Shown piece after piece: positions 37,591 to 47,054 of a stretch of 64,000 bases of DNA. The stretch comes from Methanosarcina barkeri MS (GTDB lineage: Archaea > Halobacteriota > Methanosarcinia > Methanosarcinales > Methanosarcinaceae). The notes beneath the pieces were generated by a model. The model ran no database searches. It was not told where the DNA came from and was given only the letters and a program-made list of their open reading frames with translations. Both the position numbers and the translations under genes were made by a program. The stretch's first letter is position 1; each line of letters starts with the position of its first letter. The stretch is from contig NZ_CP009528.1 in NCBI RefSeq assembly GCF_000970025.1, forward strand, positions 3,583,168 to 3,647,167. The letters are read 5' to 3'.

Positions 37591-39000
37591 ATGAAGATAA
37601 ACAGCCCATTAGAAGCTTACAAATACCTCCCGCAGACCAACTGTGGAGAATGCGGTGAAGCAACATGTATGGCATTTGCTTCAAAGCTCATAGACAGGTC
37701 AGGAAAGACAACAGACTGCTCACCATTGATTAAAGAGAAGAAGTTTGCAAAGAAGCTTGCAGAACTTGACAGACTACTTGCACCTGAAATTAAAGAAGTG
37801 GAAGTCGGAGTGGGTGAAAGAGCAGTCAAGATCGGGGGCGACGATGTGCTTTACCGTCACAAATTGACTTTCTTCAATAAGACGAAGATGTTCTTCGATG
37901 TGACGGACACAATGGAAGAAGCCGCACTTGTTGAAAGAGTGAAGAATATTGCAAACTTCAAGAAGTTCTATGTCGGGAGACACCTGCTCCTTGACGGTGT
38001 GGCAATCAGGTCTGTATCAAACGATCCTGCAAAGTTCGCAGCAGCGGTTAAGAAAGTTGCAGAAGTTGGCATACCAATGATATTCTGTTCCTTTAACCCT
38101 GAAGTTCTTAAAGCAGGACTTGAAGCGGCAAAGGATGCAAACCCACTGCTCTACGCTGCAAACAAGGACAACTGGAAGGAAATAGGCGAACTAGCACTTG
38201 AATACAATGTGCCTGTGGTGGTTTCAGCTGTAAATGACCTTGATGCCCTCAAGACTCTTGCAAAAACATTTGCAGAGGCAGGTATTAAGAACATTGTACT
38301 TGACCCAGGAACTTGTCCAACAGGTAAAGGCATGAAGGAATCCTTCAGCAATTTCCTGAAGATCAGGAGAGCAGGCATTATGGGAGATACAGAGATCGCA
38401 TACCCGATCATGGCTCTGCCGTTTACTGCATGGATGGCTGGAATTTCGGACCCTGTCAGCGCCTCGTACTGGGAAACTGCAATGGCTGCCGTATTTACTA
38501 TCAGGTATGGCGATATTATGATTCTCCACAGTATGGAGCCATACGCCACCATTCCTGAGGTGCACATGGCCGAGACAATCTATACCGACCCGAGGACTCC
38601 TGTGGCTGTGGACTCAAAGATGTACAAGGTAGGAAACCCAACAGCGGATTCACCTGTACTCTTTACCACAAACTTTGCTCTGACTTATTATACAGTAGAG
38701 AGCGACCTTTCCTCAAACGGTATCGACTGCTGGCTTCTTGCAGTTAACACCGATGGTATTGGTGTAGAAGCATCTGTTGCCGGTGGCCAGCTGACTGCGG
38801 ACAAAGTAAAGGATGCTTTTGATAAATCAGGCTTTGACCTCAAGAAGGATGTTACACACAACACTGTAATCACTCCGGGTCTGGCTGCACGTCTACAGGG
38901 TGACCTTGAGGACAAACTCAGTGCAAATATTCTTGTGGGCCCAATGGATTCAGGAAGACTGCCTGGATTTATGGAAAAGAACTGGCCTCCAAAGAAATAA
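37591..39000 (+). CDS. cdhE: ACDS complex gamma subunit (large corrinoid iron-sulfur subunit)
   Basis: 469 residues. The N-terminal [4Fe-4S] domain has TNCGECGEATCMAFA with a further Cys in KTTDCSPL; the TIM barrel and the C-terminal B12-binding fold follow. The cluster keeps the cobalt in the active Co(I) state. Its start is 3 bp after the cdhD stop, with GGAGGTG overlapping the end of cdhD. Last gene of the operon; a terminator and then an IS follow. Confidence 0.98.
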   Translation: MKINSPLEAYKYLPQTNCGECGEATCMAFASKLIDRSGKTTDCSPLIKEKKFAKKLAELDRLLAPEIKEVEVGVGERAVKIGGDDVLYRHKLTFFNKTKMFFDVTDTMEEAALVERVKNIANFKKFYVGRHLLLDGVAIRSVSNDPAKFAAAVKKVAEVGIPMIFCSFNPEVLKAGLEAAKDANPLLYAANKDNWKEIGELALEYNVPVVVSAVNDLDALKTLAKTFAEAGIKNIVLDPGTCPTGKGMKESFSNFLKIRRAGIMGDTEIAYPIMALPFTAWMAGISDPVSASYWETAMAAVFTIRYGDIMILHSMEPYATIPEVHMAETIYTDPRTPVAVDSKMYKVGNPTADSPVLFTTNFALTYYTVESDLSSNGIDCWLLAVNTDGIGVEASVAGGQLTADKVKDAFDKSGFDLKKDVTHNTVITPGLAARLQGDLEDKLSANILVGPMDSGRLPGFMEKNWPPKK

Positions 39001-39028
39001 GTAGAAAATAAATTTGAATATTAATATT

Positions 39029-39060
39029 CCGTGTCATAAAGACACGGAAATTTCTTTTTT
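39029..39060 (+). terminator. cdh operon terminator, T-tract hit by an insertion sequence
   Basis: Stem TTCCGTGTC / GACACGGAA with loop ATAAA, followed by ATTTCTTTTTT. IS copy 2 begins within the T-run, and more T residues lie on its other side (from 40199). Confidence 0.85.
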
Positions 39061-40198
39061 AGGAGTTACGCAGTTGGCTCCTAGCATATTGTTTTTTCCA
39101 AACTTTCAAATATTTGAATTAATTTAACGTGTATTGGGGATTCCTTAAGTATTCTGTCACTGCCACTCTTCTAATTTTCATAGCACTTTCAAACCAGGAT
39201 ATTCCACTTTTGATTCTTTGTAATTCCAGTCTAAGAAAAGCTCTTAATGAGAACATTATATGTGCTCTTTGTGATTCTTCCTTTCTTGCCTGACATTTTT
39301 CGACACCACAGAACTGTTTTATTCCCCTATGATATTCCTCAATTTTCCATGACTTCTTTGCCAAATCTTCACGTTTTGCTTCATCCATCTCTTGCACATC
39401 TGTAACCCAGTGTTGCGTGTCTCCATTTTTTGAAACTATCCTAAACACCTTTACAAATCCATATGCTTTGAGGTGAACCACACGTCCTTTTGGAGGAATA
39501 TCTACTGTTTCAAGTGGCACATTTCCCTTGTTGTCAGGATTTACCAAACGATTATTTTTCAATCTTGTAAGGAAATGCCACTCTTTCTGTCTAATGGCTT
39601 TAAGGTTTTTCACACTTGCATACCATGTATCAAATAAAACGAATTTGGGATTAAAACCACGTTCTTCGGCCTTGTCAAGCATATCACGGAAATGGTCATT
39701 CTTTGTTTTGTCGTCTACATCGATGTTATAAATTCGAAAATCGATAGGTATAACGGTTGTACCGTCAGTCCAAACTAAGGTAACCAGGCCTATTCCCTTT
39801 ACAGTACGATGATGTTTTCCACTCCACATACGACGAACAAAAGCAATTTCTTCTGCGTATGGTTTATCTAATGTTGAATCATCAACAATTAGGTATCCTC
39901 CCTTAAGCTTGACATAACTTTTTACTTCCTCCCATAGTGCTTCCGTGTCTGGAGGTTGCCTTTGAAGGCAACGAGTAAAAGCATCATGAGAAGGAGCATT
40001 AGCTATGTCTGGATAACATCTAGCAGCTTCAGTACAGCTAAAAACGTTAGAAGCCGCAATGAGAAAATTAATGTAGTCAATGTCGGTACACTTAGGTGGA
40101 TTTATGTCCATAACTCCGTACGTTTTTAGAGAAACACTAAGCCATAAGTATATTTATAAAGATATCAAGTTTTCGGCATTTTAACTGCGTAAGTCCTA
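39060..40198 (-). mobile_element. Insertion sequence, 1139 bp, copy 2
   Basis: Same ends, length and orientation as the copy at 14959-16097; the encoded transposases are identical. The flanks are T-runs, consistent with a 5-bp TTTTT target duplication. It interrupts the T-tract of the cdh terminator. Confidence 0.95.
39119..40111 (-). CDS. DDE transposase (IS4/IS701-like), copy 2
   Basis: Identical in all 330 residues to the transposase at 15018-16010, with the same candidate DDE residues and no damage. Identity implies recent transposition or gene conversion. Confidence 0.9.
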   Translation of the reverse strand: MDINPPKCTDIDYINFLIAASNVFSCTEAARCYPDIANAPSHDAFTRCLQRQPPDTEALWEEVKSYVKLKGGYLIVDDSTLDKPYAEEIAFVRRMWSGKHHRTVKGIGLVTLVWTDGTTVIPIDFRIYNIDVDDKTKNDHFRDMLDKAEERGFNPKFVLFDTWYASVKNLKAIRQKEWHFLTRLKNNRLVNPDNKGNVPLETVDIPPKGRVVHLKAYGFVKVFRIVSKNGDTQHWVTDVQEMDEAKREDLAKKSWKIEEYHRGIKQFCGVEKCQARKEESQRAHIMFSLRAFLRLELQRIKSGISWFESAMKIRRVAVTEYLRNPQYTLN

Positions 40199-40669
40199 TT
40201 TTTTTTAAAAATTGTGAAATTATATGTTTAGTGTTTTTTTAGAGAGTTTCGTACTAAAGTAGCTTTGACTTTCAGAAAAACGAGACCTATGAAAATTAAT
40301 TTTTAGTATTTCTGATACTTTTGAATCCAAGAAATATTTATATAAGACAAGTACAAATTTAATGAACATTTAAAATATAATTAGTAAATAATTTATAAAT
40401 AAGTTACAAATAAATCATAACTTAGTCGATTAAAAAAGGACATATACTCTTTGCTAATTTTGCACTCAAATAATTGGGGGAGCCTGAATACTAAAAGGAA
40501 ATTAGCAACTCCAGCTATTTTTAAATAGCATGAGTAAGCTTAACAGGTCAATTGCTTAAATATACTGCAGAAATTTTCCTTCCTGATATTTTCAAAATTA
40601 TTCTTCCAGGAAGACTATTGTTCAAGAAGATTGTTACTACTCCAAGAAGACTATAAGTAAGGATTACAG
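40199..40669. other. Intergenic region between IS copy 2 and the NMD3-like gene
   Basis: Starts with the remaining T-run of the cdh terminator. A TATA-like ATATTTATATAAG at 40334-40346 is the likely promoter of the next gene, implying a leader of about 300 nt. No gene seen. Confidence 0.4.
40334..40346 (+). promoter_or_regulatory. Probable TATA box for the NMD3-like gene
   Basis: ATATTTATATAAG is the best TATA match upstream of the gene at 40670, though distant. Confidence 0.4.
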
Positions 40670-41734
40670 ATGAATTTTATTACATGCCCTAAATGCGGCA
40701 GAGAATGCTACAAGCTCTTTGACTCAGTTTGCAAGGACTGTTTTTTTGAGACTTTCAAACTGATTGAATTGCCCCATGTACTCCATGTAAGGATATGTTC
40801 AGCTTGCGGAGCACACTTTCATAGAGGCCGGTGGGAAGATGTTGGTAATATTGAAGATGTAGTGCTAAAGGCCGTAGAAGATACTCTTTTCATCCACAAC
40901 GAAGCCGGAGATGTGGAAGTCTACCTTGAACCCAGAGAGATTACGCCTTATATGTATATGGTAAGAGCTGAAGTCGATGCAGTGGTCAGGGAAGAGCCTG
41001 TGCACGCAGAAGCTGAGACTGAGGTAAGGATTCAGCGAACAGCTTGCGATATGTGCAGCAGGGAGTCAGGAGGATATTTTGAAGCGATTATCCAGATCAG
41101 GGCAGCAGGCAGGTTTCCTACAGAAGAAGAGAAAAAACGCTCTATGGCTATCGCCAGAGAAGCCACGGAAAGCATGAGAAAAAAGGGTGACCGACTTGCG
41201 TTTATAAGTGAAGAAGTCGAGCAAAAGGGAGGAATAGACCTTTACATGGGTTCCATGAATGCCAGCAGGCAGATATGTAGGCTAATCACCTCAGAACTTG
41301 GAGGTAACTTTTCCGAATCTCCTACCCTTGTCGGAATGAAAGATGGGAAGAATCTTTACAGGATTACTTTTGCTGTACGCCTTCCCGAATTCAGACCAGG
41401 AGATGTGATAAAGTTCAGAGGAAAGATTATTCAGATAAAGAGTTCCGGAAAAAAGGTTAATGGAACTTCCCTTGAGGACGGCTCAAGATTTATCTCAACC
41501 CCTGAAGAGTTAAAAGGAGCAGAGAAAATAGGCAACATAGGAGATACGGTTTTAACAGTGCTGGTCTCAATCGAAGACAACGCAATTCTGGTTCTCGACC
41601 CTGAAACGTATGAGACTGTTGCCATAAAGAAACCGATGTCGTTCAATGCAGAAGCAGGAAGTGAAATTCCTGTCCTGAAAACCCCTTATGGGATCTTTGC
41701 ACTGGCGCATTCTGAGATTCCGCAAGCAAAATAA
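40670..41734 (+). CDS. NMD3-family 60S/50S-associated protein
   Basis: Archaeal homologue of the eukaryotic 60S export adaptor NMD3; the archaeal role is probably in large-subunit maturation. 354 residues. N-terminal paired zinc motifs CPKCGRE...CKDCF and CSACGAHFHRGRW, a third CDMCSRESGGYFEA, then the NMD3 core (EVEQKGGIDLYMGSMNASRQ) and an OB-like domain (RPGDVIKFRGKIIQIKSSG). Followed 20 bp later by the ATP-grasp gene. Confidence 0.92.
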   Translation: MNFITCPKCGRECYKLFDSVCKDCFFETFKLIELPHVLHVRICSACGAHFHRGRWEDVGNIEDVVLKAVEDTLFIHNEAGDVEVYLEPREITPYMYMVRAEVDAVVREEPVHAEAETEVRIQRTACDMCSRESGGYFEAIIQIRAAGRFPTEEEKKRSMAIAREATESMRKKGDRLAFISEEVEQKGGIDLYMGSMNASRQICRLITSELGGNFSESPTLVGMKDGKNLYRITFAVRLPEFRPGDVIKFRGKIIQIKSSGKKVNGTSLEDGSRFISTPEELKGAEKIGNIGDTVLTVLVSIEDNAILVLDPETYETVAIKKPMSFNAEAGSEIPVLKTPYGIFALAHSEIPQAK

Positions 41735-41754
41735 ATAGTCCATAAAGAGGAAAC

Positions 41755-42930
41755 ATGCAGAATATCCTTGTAATCGGATTTGATACCCGGAATGTTGTCT
41801 GCTCTGCAAGCCGTGCTGGCTATACAGTCTGCTCTATAGATGCTTTCTGTGATCTTGACCTTCGGGAATGCGCCTATGCATCAGCATTTCTCGAGTGCAG
41901 AACCATACAGGAATTACACCAGCTCGAAGCTTCCCGGATAAAGGCTCAGATGGCTGAGTTTGGACTTGAGTTTGATGCCCTTGTTCCGGGCTCGGGACTG
42001 GAAATGCTTAACCATAATGATTTCCCCTTCCCTGTACTCGCCAGCAGTCCGAATGCCATGCAGAAGGCCTCAGATAAACTTTATCTCTCAAAAAAGCTTG
42101 AAGCCCTTGGAATCCCTCATCCACGCTGCTATTCCCCGAAAGAACTGGACGCAATAGAATATCCAGTTATGATTAAGCCAGCTTCAGGTGGAGGAGGAAT
42201 TTTCAACCGAATTGCCAGGAGCAAACAGGAGCTTTTAGCCATCCTTGAGGAGTTACAAGGACTTAATCCAGAGCTTACAGAAGAGACTATTGTTATTCAG
42301 GAGTTTCTGGAAGGAACACCTTCAAGTGTTTCCTTGCTTTCTACAAAGAACGAAGCTCTGTCAGTGGCTGTAAACGAACAGCTTATAGGAATAACCTGGC
42401 TTTCGCGGCTACCCTTTGCTTATTGTGGAAATATAACCCCTTTCAGGACAGATCAAGCTGAGGAAATGGAAGCCCTTGCTGAAGAACTGATGCTTGATTT
42501 CAAGCTCCTCGGCTCAAACGGAGTGGATTTCCTGACTTCAAAAAAAGGGCCTGTAGTACTTGAAATAAACCCGAGATTCCAGGGAAGTCTTGATACTGTC
42601 GAGAAGGCGATGAACATTAACCTTTTTGAAGCCCATGCTGGCTGTTTTAGAGGAGAACTTCCTGAGAAACCCGAAGCTAAAGGTTTTGCTGCACGAGGAG
42701 TTATCTACTCGGATCGAGAACTTTTTATAGATCAAAAGCTCATGGAGCTCATTCTAAGGGAAAAAGGCGCTGACATTCCCTTCCAGGGGACTGTTGTAGA
42801 GCCTGATGGGCCTCTTACTTCCCTTTTCGCGTGTACCTCTACCAGGGAAAAGGCAATTATATCGCTTGAAAAAGGGGCAAACAGGATAAGAGCTTTTATT
42901 GAAAACCAGCTGAAAAGAGAAGATACCTGA
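41755..42930 (+). CDS. ATP-grasp enzyme, COG2232-type predicted carboligase
   Basis: Predicted ATP-dependent carboxylate ligase; substrate unknown. 391 residues. A Rossmann-like N-terminus (NILVIGFDTRNVVCSASRAG), the ATP-grasp core with YPVMIKPASGGGGIFNR and IVIQEFLEGTPSS, and Mg2+ ligands in VVLEINPRFQGSLDT. RBS AAGAGGA. Probably co-transcribed with the NMD3-like gene (20-bp gap). Confidence 0.85.
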   Translation: MQNILVIGFDTRNVVCSASRAGYTVCSIDAFCDLDLRECAYASAFLECRTIQELHQLEASRIKAQMAEFGLEFDALVPGSGLEMLNHNDFPFPVLASSPNAMQKASDKLYLSKKLEALGIPHPRCYSPKELDAIEYPVMIKPASGGGGIFNRIARSKQELLAILEELQGLNPELTEETIVIQEFLEGTPSSVSLLSTKNEALSVAVNEQLIGITWLSRLPFAYCGNITPFRTDQAEEMEALAEELMLDFKLLGSNGVDFLTSKKGPVVLEINPRFQGSLDTVEKAMNINLFEAHAGCFRGELPEKPEAKGFAARGVIYSDRELFIDQKLMELILREKGADIPFQGTVVEPDGPLTSLFACTSTREKAIISLEKGANRIRAFIENQLKREDT

Positions 42931-43076
42931 GATTTGCCAAGAATATATGAAAATTAAAAGTTAAGAATGTTAAGAATGTTCAATTTTTTATGGCTAAGAA
43001 ATGTTTCCGGAAAAGGGGAATGTAAATTTTAATACTGGTATGTCCAATTCATACTGGCATTTGCGAGGTGAACATA

Positions 43077-43571
43077 TTGGTTGATTTAAATGACAAGGTA
43101 ATTAGAGGATACCTCCTGAGCCTTGTAGGGGAAGACGGGCTAAAAATGATTGAAAAAATGCCTGAAGGCGAGGTTACGGATGAAGAAATTGCGGCAAAGA
43201 CCGATGTTCTTTTGAACACCGTGAGGAGAACGCTCTTCATATTAAACGAAAATAAATTTGCAATATGTCGCAGGGAGAGAGATTCAAACAGTGGGTGGTT
43301 GACATACCTATGGCGCCTGGATTTTTCTGACATAGAGCACCAGCTTATGAAGGAAAAGAAAAAATTGCTCCGTAACCTGAAGACTCGCCTTGAGTTTGAG
43401 GAGAATAATGTCTTCTATATGTGCCCTCAGGGTTGTGTTCGCCTTCTTTTTGACGAAGCTACAGAAACCGAATTTCTCTGCCCTATGTGTGGAGAAGACC
43501 TGGTCTTCTACGACAACTCCCATTTTATTGATGTACTGAGAAAACGTGTAGATGCTCTCAGTTCAGCGTAA
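43077..43571 (+). CDS. tfe: Transcription factor E (TFE alpha)
   Basis: Archaeal TFIIE-alpha homologue that stabilises open promoter complexes. Starts at a TTG (43077) 5 nt after GAGGTGA; the upstream in-frame GTG lies inside that ribosome site. 164 residues. The winged helix covers about residues 1-85 (NTVRRTLFILNENKFAICRR) and the zinc ribbon lies near the C-terminus (MCPQGCVRLLFDE ... FLCPMCGEDLVFYD). Alone on its promoter, followed by the HD gene. Confidence 0.95.
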   Translation: MVDLNDKVIRGYLLSLVGEDGLKMIEKMPEGEVTDEEIAAKTDVLLNTVRRTLFILNENKFAICRRERDSNSGWLTYLWRLDFSDIEHQLMKEKKKLLRNLKTRLEFEENNVFYMCPQGCVRLLFDEATETEFLCPMCGEDLVFYDNSHFIDVLRKRVDALSSA

Positions 43572-43581
43572 GTGATCTACC

Positions 43582-44094
43582 TTGACTACCCGAGCCGAAG
43601 CAATAAAGCTGCTTGAGGAAAACGGATGTGCTCCAAATGTCATAGAACATTGCAAGGAAGTTGCATCACTCGCAGTCGAGATTGCAAATAAAGCAAAAGC
43701 ATCAGGGCATAACGTAAACCCGGAACTGGTGGAAGTCGGGGCTCTTCTTCACGATTTAGGAAGGTGTAAAACACATAAAATCGCTCATGCAGTAGAAGGG
43801 TACAGGTTAGCCAGGATTGAGGGAATCGAGCCAGAGATTTCTGAAATAATAAAAAGGCATATAGGAGCAGGGATCTCAAAAGAAGAGGCACGGAGTTTAG
43901 GGCTTCCGGAGGACGATTATTTTCCACGAAGCCTTGAGGAAAAAATCGTTGCTCATGCCGATAACCTTGTTAAGGGAACGAAAAGGATTACTGTAGCTGA
44001 GAGAACTGCGCTCATGCGGAAGCAAGAGGTACCTGAAAATGTGATTCAGAGAATAAATAAACTTGCTGAAGAGGTCGAGAGACTTTTTCTTTAA
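43582..44094 (+). CDS. HD-domain phosphohydrolase, TIGR00295 family
   Basis: Predicted metal-dependent phosphohydrolase of unknown substrate. 170 residues from a TTG start (GTGATC just upstream), 10 bp after the tfe stop, so co-transcription is likely. HD motifs: EHCKEVASLAVEIA (His), GALLHDLGRCKTH (the HD pair), IKRHIGAGISKEEA (His) and KIVAHADNLVKG (Asp). Confidence 0.9.
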   Translation: MTTRAEAIKLLEENGCAPNVIEHCKEVASLAVEIANKAKASGHNVNPELVEVGALLHDLGRCKTHKIAHAVEGYRLARIEGIEPEISEIIKRHIGAGISKEEARSLGLPEDDYFPRSLEEKIVAHADNLVKGTKRITVAERTALMRKQEVPENVIQRINKLAEEVERLFL

Positions 44095-44218
44095 ATTTTG
44101 GATTTTTCGAGGTATAAGGAGGTTTGAATCTCCTGTAAACGAAAAGAAATGAAATTATTTTGCCAAATCTTCCTTCGAATTTAAATATAGACGCTTTCAA
44201 TAAAAAAGAGAAGGAAAA

Positions 44219-44228
44219 CTTATATATA
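44219..44228 (+). promoter_or_regulatory. Probable TATA box for psmB
   Basis: CTTATATATA lies about 125 bp before the psmB start, implying a leader of about 100 nt. Confidence 0.4.
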
Positions 44229-44351
44229 GCGATATTAATAATGAGATAATGAAGTGCTAAATCCTGCTATTTAAGTTAAAAATACTTACCTCACTAAAAC
44301 ATTTTTTTTAGCGACATTTTCTCATTTTTAACTTATTATGAGGGTATGTTT

Positions 44352-44987
44352 ATGGATAATGACAAATATTTAAAGGGCACAACTACCGTAGGAGTAGTTT
44401 GTACCGATGGTATCGTGCTCGCAAGTGAACAGAGAGCCACAATGGGGAATTTCATCGCAAGTAAAACTGCAAAGAAGGTTTACCAAGTCGACGACCTTGT
44501 AGCAATGACTACCGCCGGTTCGGTAGGGGATGCCCAACAGCTTGTGCGGCTCGTAAATGTGGAATCACAGCTCTATAAGATGCGTAGAAACGAGTCGATG
44601 ACAATAAAAGGTATTGCAACTTTAATGTCAAACTTTTTAAATTCTAACCGTTACTATCCCATGATGGTCCAGCTCCTAATAGGAGGTGTTGACAAAAATG
44701 GGCCTGGGATCTACTCACTTGACGCTCTTGGAGGAAGTATTGAAGAGACAAGAATTTCGGCTACAGGCTCCGGTTCTCCCATGGCATATGGGGTACTTGA
44801 AGACCAGTATAGAGAAGATATGACTGTAAAAGAAGGCCTTGACCTTGCTATCCGGGCGATCCACAATGCGACTAAAAGAGATTCAGCGTCTGGAGAGAAC
44901 ATTGATGTAGTGGTGATTACTAAGGAGGCGTTCAGAAGGCTGGACCCTGAAGAAGTAAAATCCATAAGAGCTTCATTACCTAAATAA
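44352..44987 (+). CDS. psmB: Proteasome beta subunit
   Basis: Catalytic subunit of the archaeal 20S proteasome. From the ATG at 44352 the sequence [19 protein letters not shown] has the nine-residue propeptide known for Methanosarcina PsmB, removed to expose the catalytic N-terminal threonine (T10). 211 residues. Lys of [10 protein letters not shown] and the [12 protein letters not shown] segment fit the family; [20 protein letters not shown] is typical. An ATG two codons upstream would lengthen the propeptide by two residues and lies closer to AGGGT. Confidence 0.97.
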   Translation: MDNDKYLKGTTTVGVVCTDGIVLASEQRATMGNFIASKTAKKVYQVDDLVAMTTAGSVGDAQQLVRLVNVESQLYKMRRNESMTIKGIATLMSNFLNSNRYYPMMVQLLIGGVDKNGPGIYSLDALGGSIEETRISATGSGSPMAYGVLEDQYREDMTVKEGLDLAIRAIHNATKRDSASGENIDVVVITKEAFRRLDPEEVKSIRASLPK

Positions 44988-45095
44988 CTTAAACTGTTGG
45001 TTTTTATTTTAACACTAAACTAACATCTTTTTCACCCTATCGTTTTTCCAATATCTATATACTTTTCCATTTTTTGACAAAAAGGAAGATTCTTG

Positions 45096-47009
45096 ATGCC
45101 TATTGAAGATGTGCTATTAGACCTCAAACATAAAATTGAGAAAAATCTACCCGCGGGAGTTACAATCACCGACGTGGAATTTGAAGGGCCTCAGCTTGTG
45201 CTATATACCGAAGAGCCCCGCAAATTCGCGGACGACGGGAACATTATTCGCAACCTCGCAAAAGAACTCAGAACGCGGATTGCCATGCGCCCTGATCCCA
45301 GGGTACTTGCAACTGCTGAAGACTCTATTTCTATAATCGAAGAAGTTGTTCCAAAAGAATCCGTAATCTCAAGCTATTATTTTGACCCAGATTCCGGAGA
45401 AGTAATTATTGAAGCTGAAAAGCCTGGTCTTGTGATAGGAAAGCACGGAGCAACCCTCCGTGAGATCACAAAGCAGATTGGCTGGATTCCAAAGGTTGTG
45501 CGGACTCCCCCTATCAAATCCCGTACAGTAAAGAATGTAAGGGAATTTATGAGAAACAACCTCAAGGAAAGAAAAGAGATTCTTAAATCAGTGGGGAGGA
45601 AGATTCACAAAGAGTGTACCTCTAAAGATCAGTGGGTAAGGGTTACATCACTTGGGGGCTGCAAAGAAGTGGGGAGGAGTTGTTTCCTGCTCTCGACTCC
45701 TGAGTCCCGAATCCTGATCGACTGCGGAGTCAATGTAGGTTCGGACGAAAACATGACTCCTTACCTGTATGTTCCTGAAGTTTTTCCATTAAACCAGATC
45801 GATGCCGTGATAGTTACCCACGCTCACCTGGATCATCAGGGGCTTGTTCCTTTGCTTTTCAAATTCGGATATGAAGGGCCTGTCTACTGTACGCCCCCTA
45901 CACGAGATTTGATGGTGCTGCTCCAGCTTGACTACATCGACGTGGCAGCAAAAGAAGGGAAAAAGATTCCCTATGAGTCAGGCATGGTAGCAAAGACTCT
46001 CAAACACACAATTCCCCTGGACTACGAGGAAGTAACGGATATCGCTCCTGATATCAAACTGACTTTCCATAATGCAGGCCATATTCTGGGGTCGGCTATT
46101 TCTCATTTCCATATTGGAGACGGGCTCCATAATGTCGTCTTTACGGGAGACTACAAATATGAGAAGACGCGGCTTTTTGATCCTGCTGTCAATAAGTTTC
46201 CGAGAGTCGAAACTGTTATCAGTGAAGCTACTTATGGGAATTCCAATGCTTTCCAGCCCTCACTTAAGGACGCCGAAAGGCACCTGCAGATGGTAGTTAA
46301 AAACACTGTGGAAAGGGGAGGAATTTGCATCATCCCGGCTTTTGCAGTAGGTCGAAGCCAGGAAGTTATGATAGTGCTTGAAGAGTCTATAAGAAAAGGG
46401 CTGATTCCTGAAGTTCCGGTCTATCTGGACGGAATGATCTGGGAAGCAACGGCAATTCATGCTACACATCCTGAGTACCTGAATAATGATCTGAGGAAAC
46501 TGATCTTCCAGAAAGGCCAGAACCCCTTCCTGTCCGAATGCTTCAAGCCTGTTGATTCCCACGACATGCGCCAGAAGATAATTCAGAACCCTCACCCCTG
46601 TGTAATCATCTCGACATCGGGTATGATGAACGGAGGGCCGGTTATGGAGTATTTCAAAGCCTTTTCCGACGAACCACGTAATTCTCTGGTGTTTGTAGGG
46701 TACCAGGCCGATGGAACAATCGGACGTAGAATCCAGAAAGGATGGAAAGAAATTCCGATGACAGGAAAAGGCGGAAGTACTGAAACCCTGAAGTTAAACA
46801 TGGAAGTTCAGGTAGTTGACGGTTTCTCAGGTCACTCCGATAGGAGACAGCTTATGGATTACATCAAGAGGATGCAGCCTCGTCCGGAAAGGGTATTTAC
46901 TGAGCACGGGGACGAAAAAGCTTGCGTTGACCTGGCAAGTTCAATTTATAAGAAACTGAAAATTGAAACCAGGGCGCTTACAAACCTTGAAACCGTAAGG
47001 TTACTGTGA
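45096..47009 (+). CDS. aCPSF1/FttA, beta-CASP ribonuclease and transcription termination factor
   Basis: Archaeal CPSF73 homologue shown in methanogens and Thermococcus to end transcription by cutting nascent RNA. 637 residues from the ATG at 45096. Two N-terminal KH domains (GLVIGKHGATLREITKQIGW is the second), a metallo-beta-lactamase core with VTHAHLDHQG near residues 241-250, NAGHILGSAISHFHIG and VFTGDYKYE, and the beta-CASP insert (PAFAVGRSQEVMIVLEE, STSGMMNGGPVMEY, FSGHSDRRQLMDYI). A strong terminator follows its own stop codon. Confidence 0.96.
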   Translation: MPIEDVLLDLKHKIEKNLPAGVTITDVEFEGPQLVLYTEEPRKFADDGNIIRNLAKELRTRIAMRPDPRVLATAEDSISIIEEVVPKESVISSYYFDPDSGEVIIEAEKPGLVIGKHGATLREITKQIGWIPKVVRTPPIKSRTVKNVREFMRNNLKERKEILKSVGRKIHKECTSKDQWVRVTSLGGCKEVGRSCFLLSTPESRILIDCGVNVGSDENMTPYLYVPEVFPLNQIDAVIVTHAHLDHQGLVPLLFKFGYEGPVYCTPPTRDLMVLLQLDYIDVAAKEGKKIPYESGMVAKTLKHTIPLDYEEVTDIAPDIKLTFHNAGHILGSAISHFHIGDGLHNVVFTGDYKYEKTRLFDPAVNKFPRVETVISEATYGNSNAFQPSLKDAERHLQMVVKNTVERGGICIIPAFAVGRSQEVMIVLEESIRKGLIPEVPVYLDGMIWEATAIHATHPEYLNNDLRKLIFQKGQNPFLSECFKPVDSHDMRQKIIQNPHPCVIISTSGMMNGGPVMEYFKAFSDEPRNSLVFVGYQADGTIGRRIQKGWKEIPMTGKGGSTETLKLNMEVQVVDGFSGHSDRRQLMDYIKRMQPRPERVFTEHGDEKACVDLASSIYKKLKIETRALTNLETVRLL

Positions 47010-47036
47010 CCCCATCCGGGGTCCAATTCTTTTTTG
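47008..47036 (+). terminator. Intrinsic terminator after aCPSF1/FttA
   Basis: GACCCC-ATCC-GGGGTC hairpin starting inside the stop codon, followed by CAATTCTTTTTT. Confidence 0.8.
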
Positions 47037-47054
47037 AAGAAGTGACTAAATTTT

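Noticed and set aside
44112-44140. GGTTTGAATCTCC resembles a tRNA T-arm
   Set aside because: The loop has eight rather than seven bases, and no acceptor, D or anticodon arm can be placed around it; the upstream DNA codes for the HD protein.
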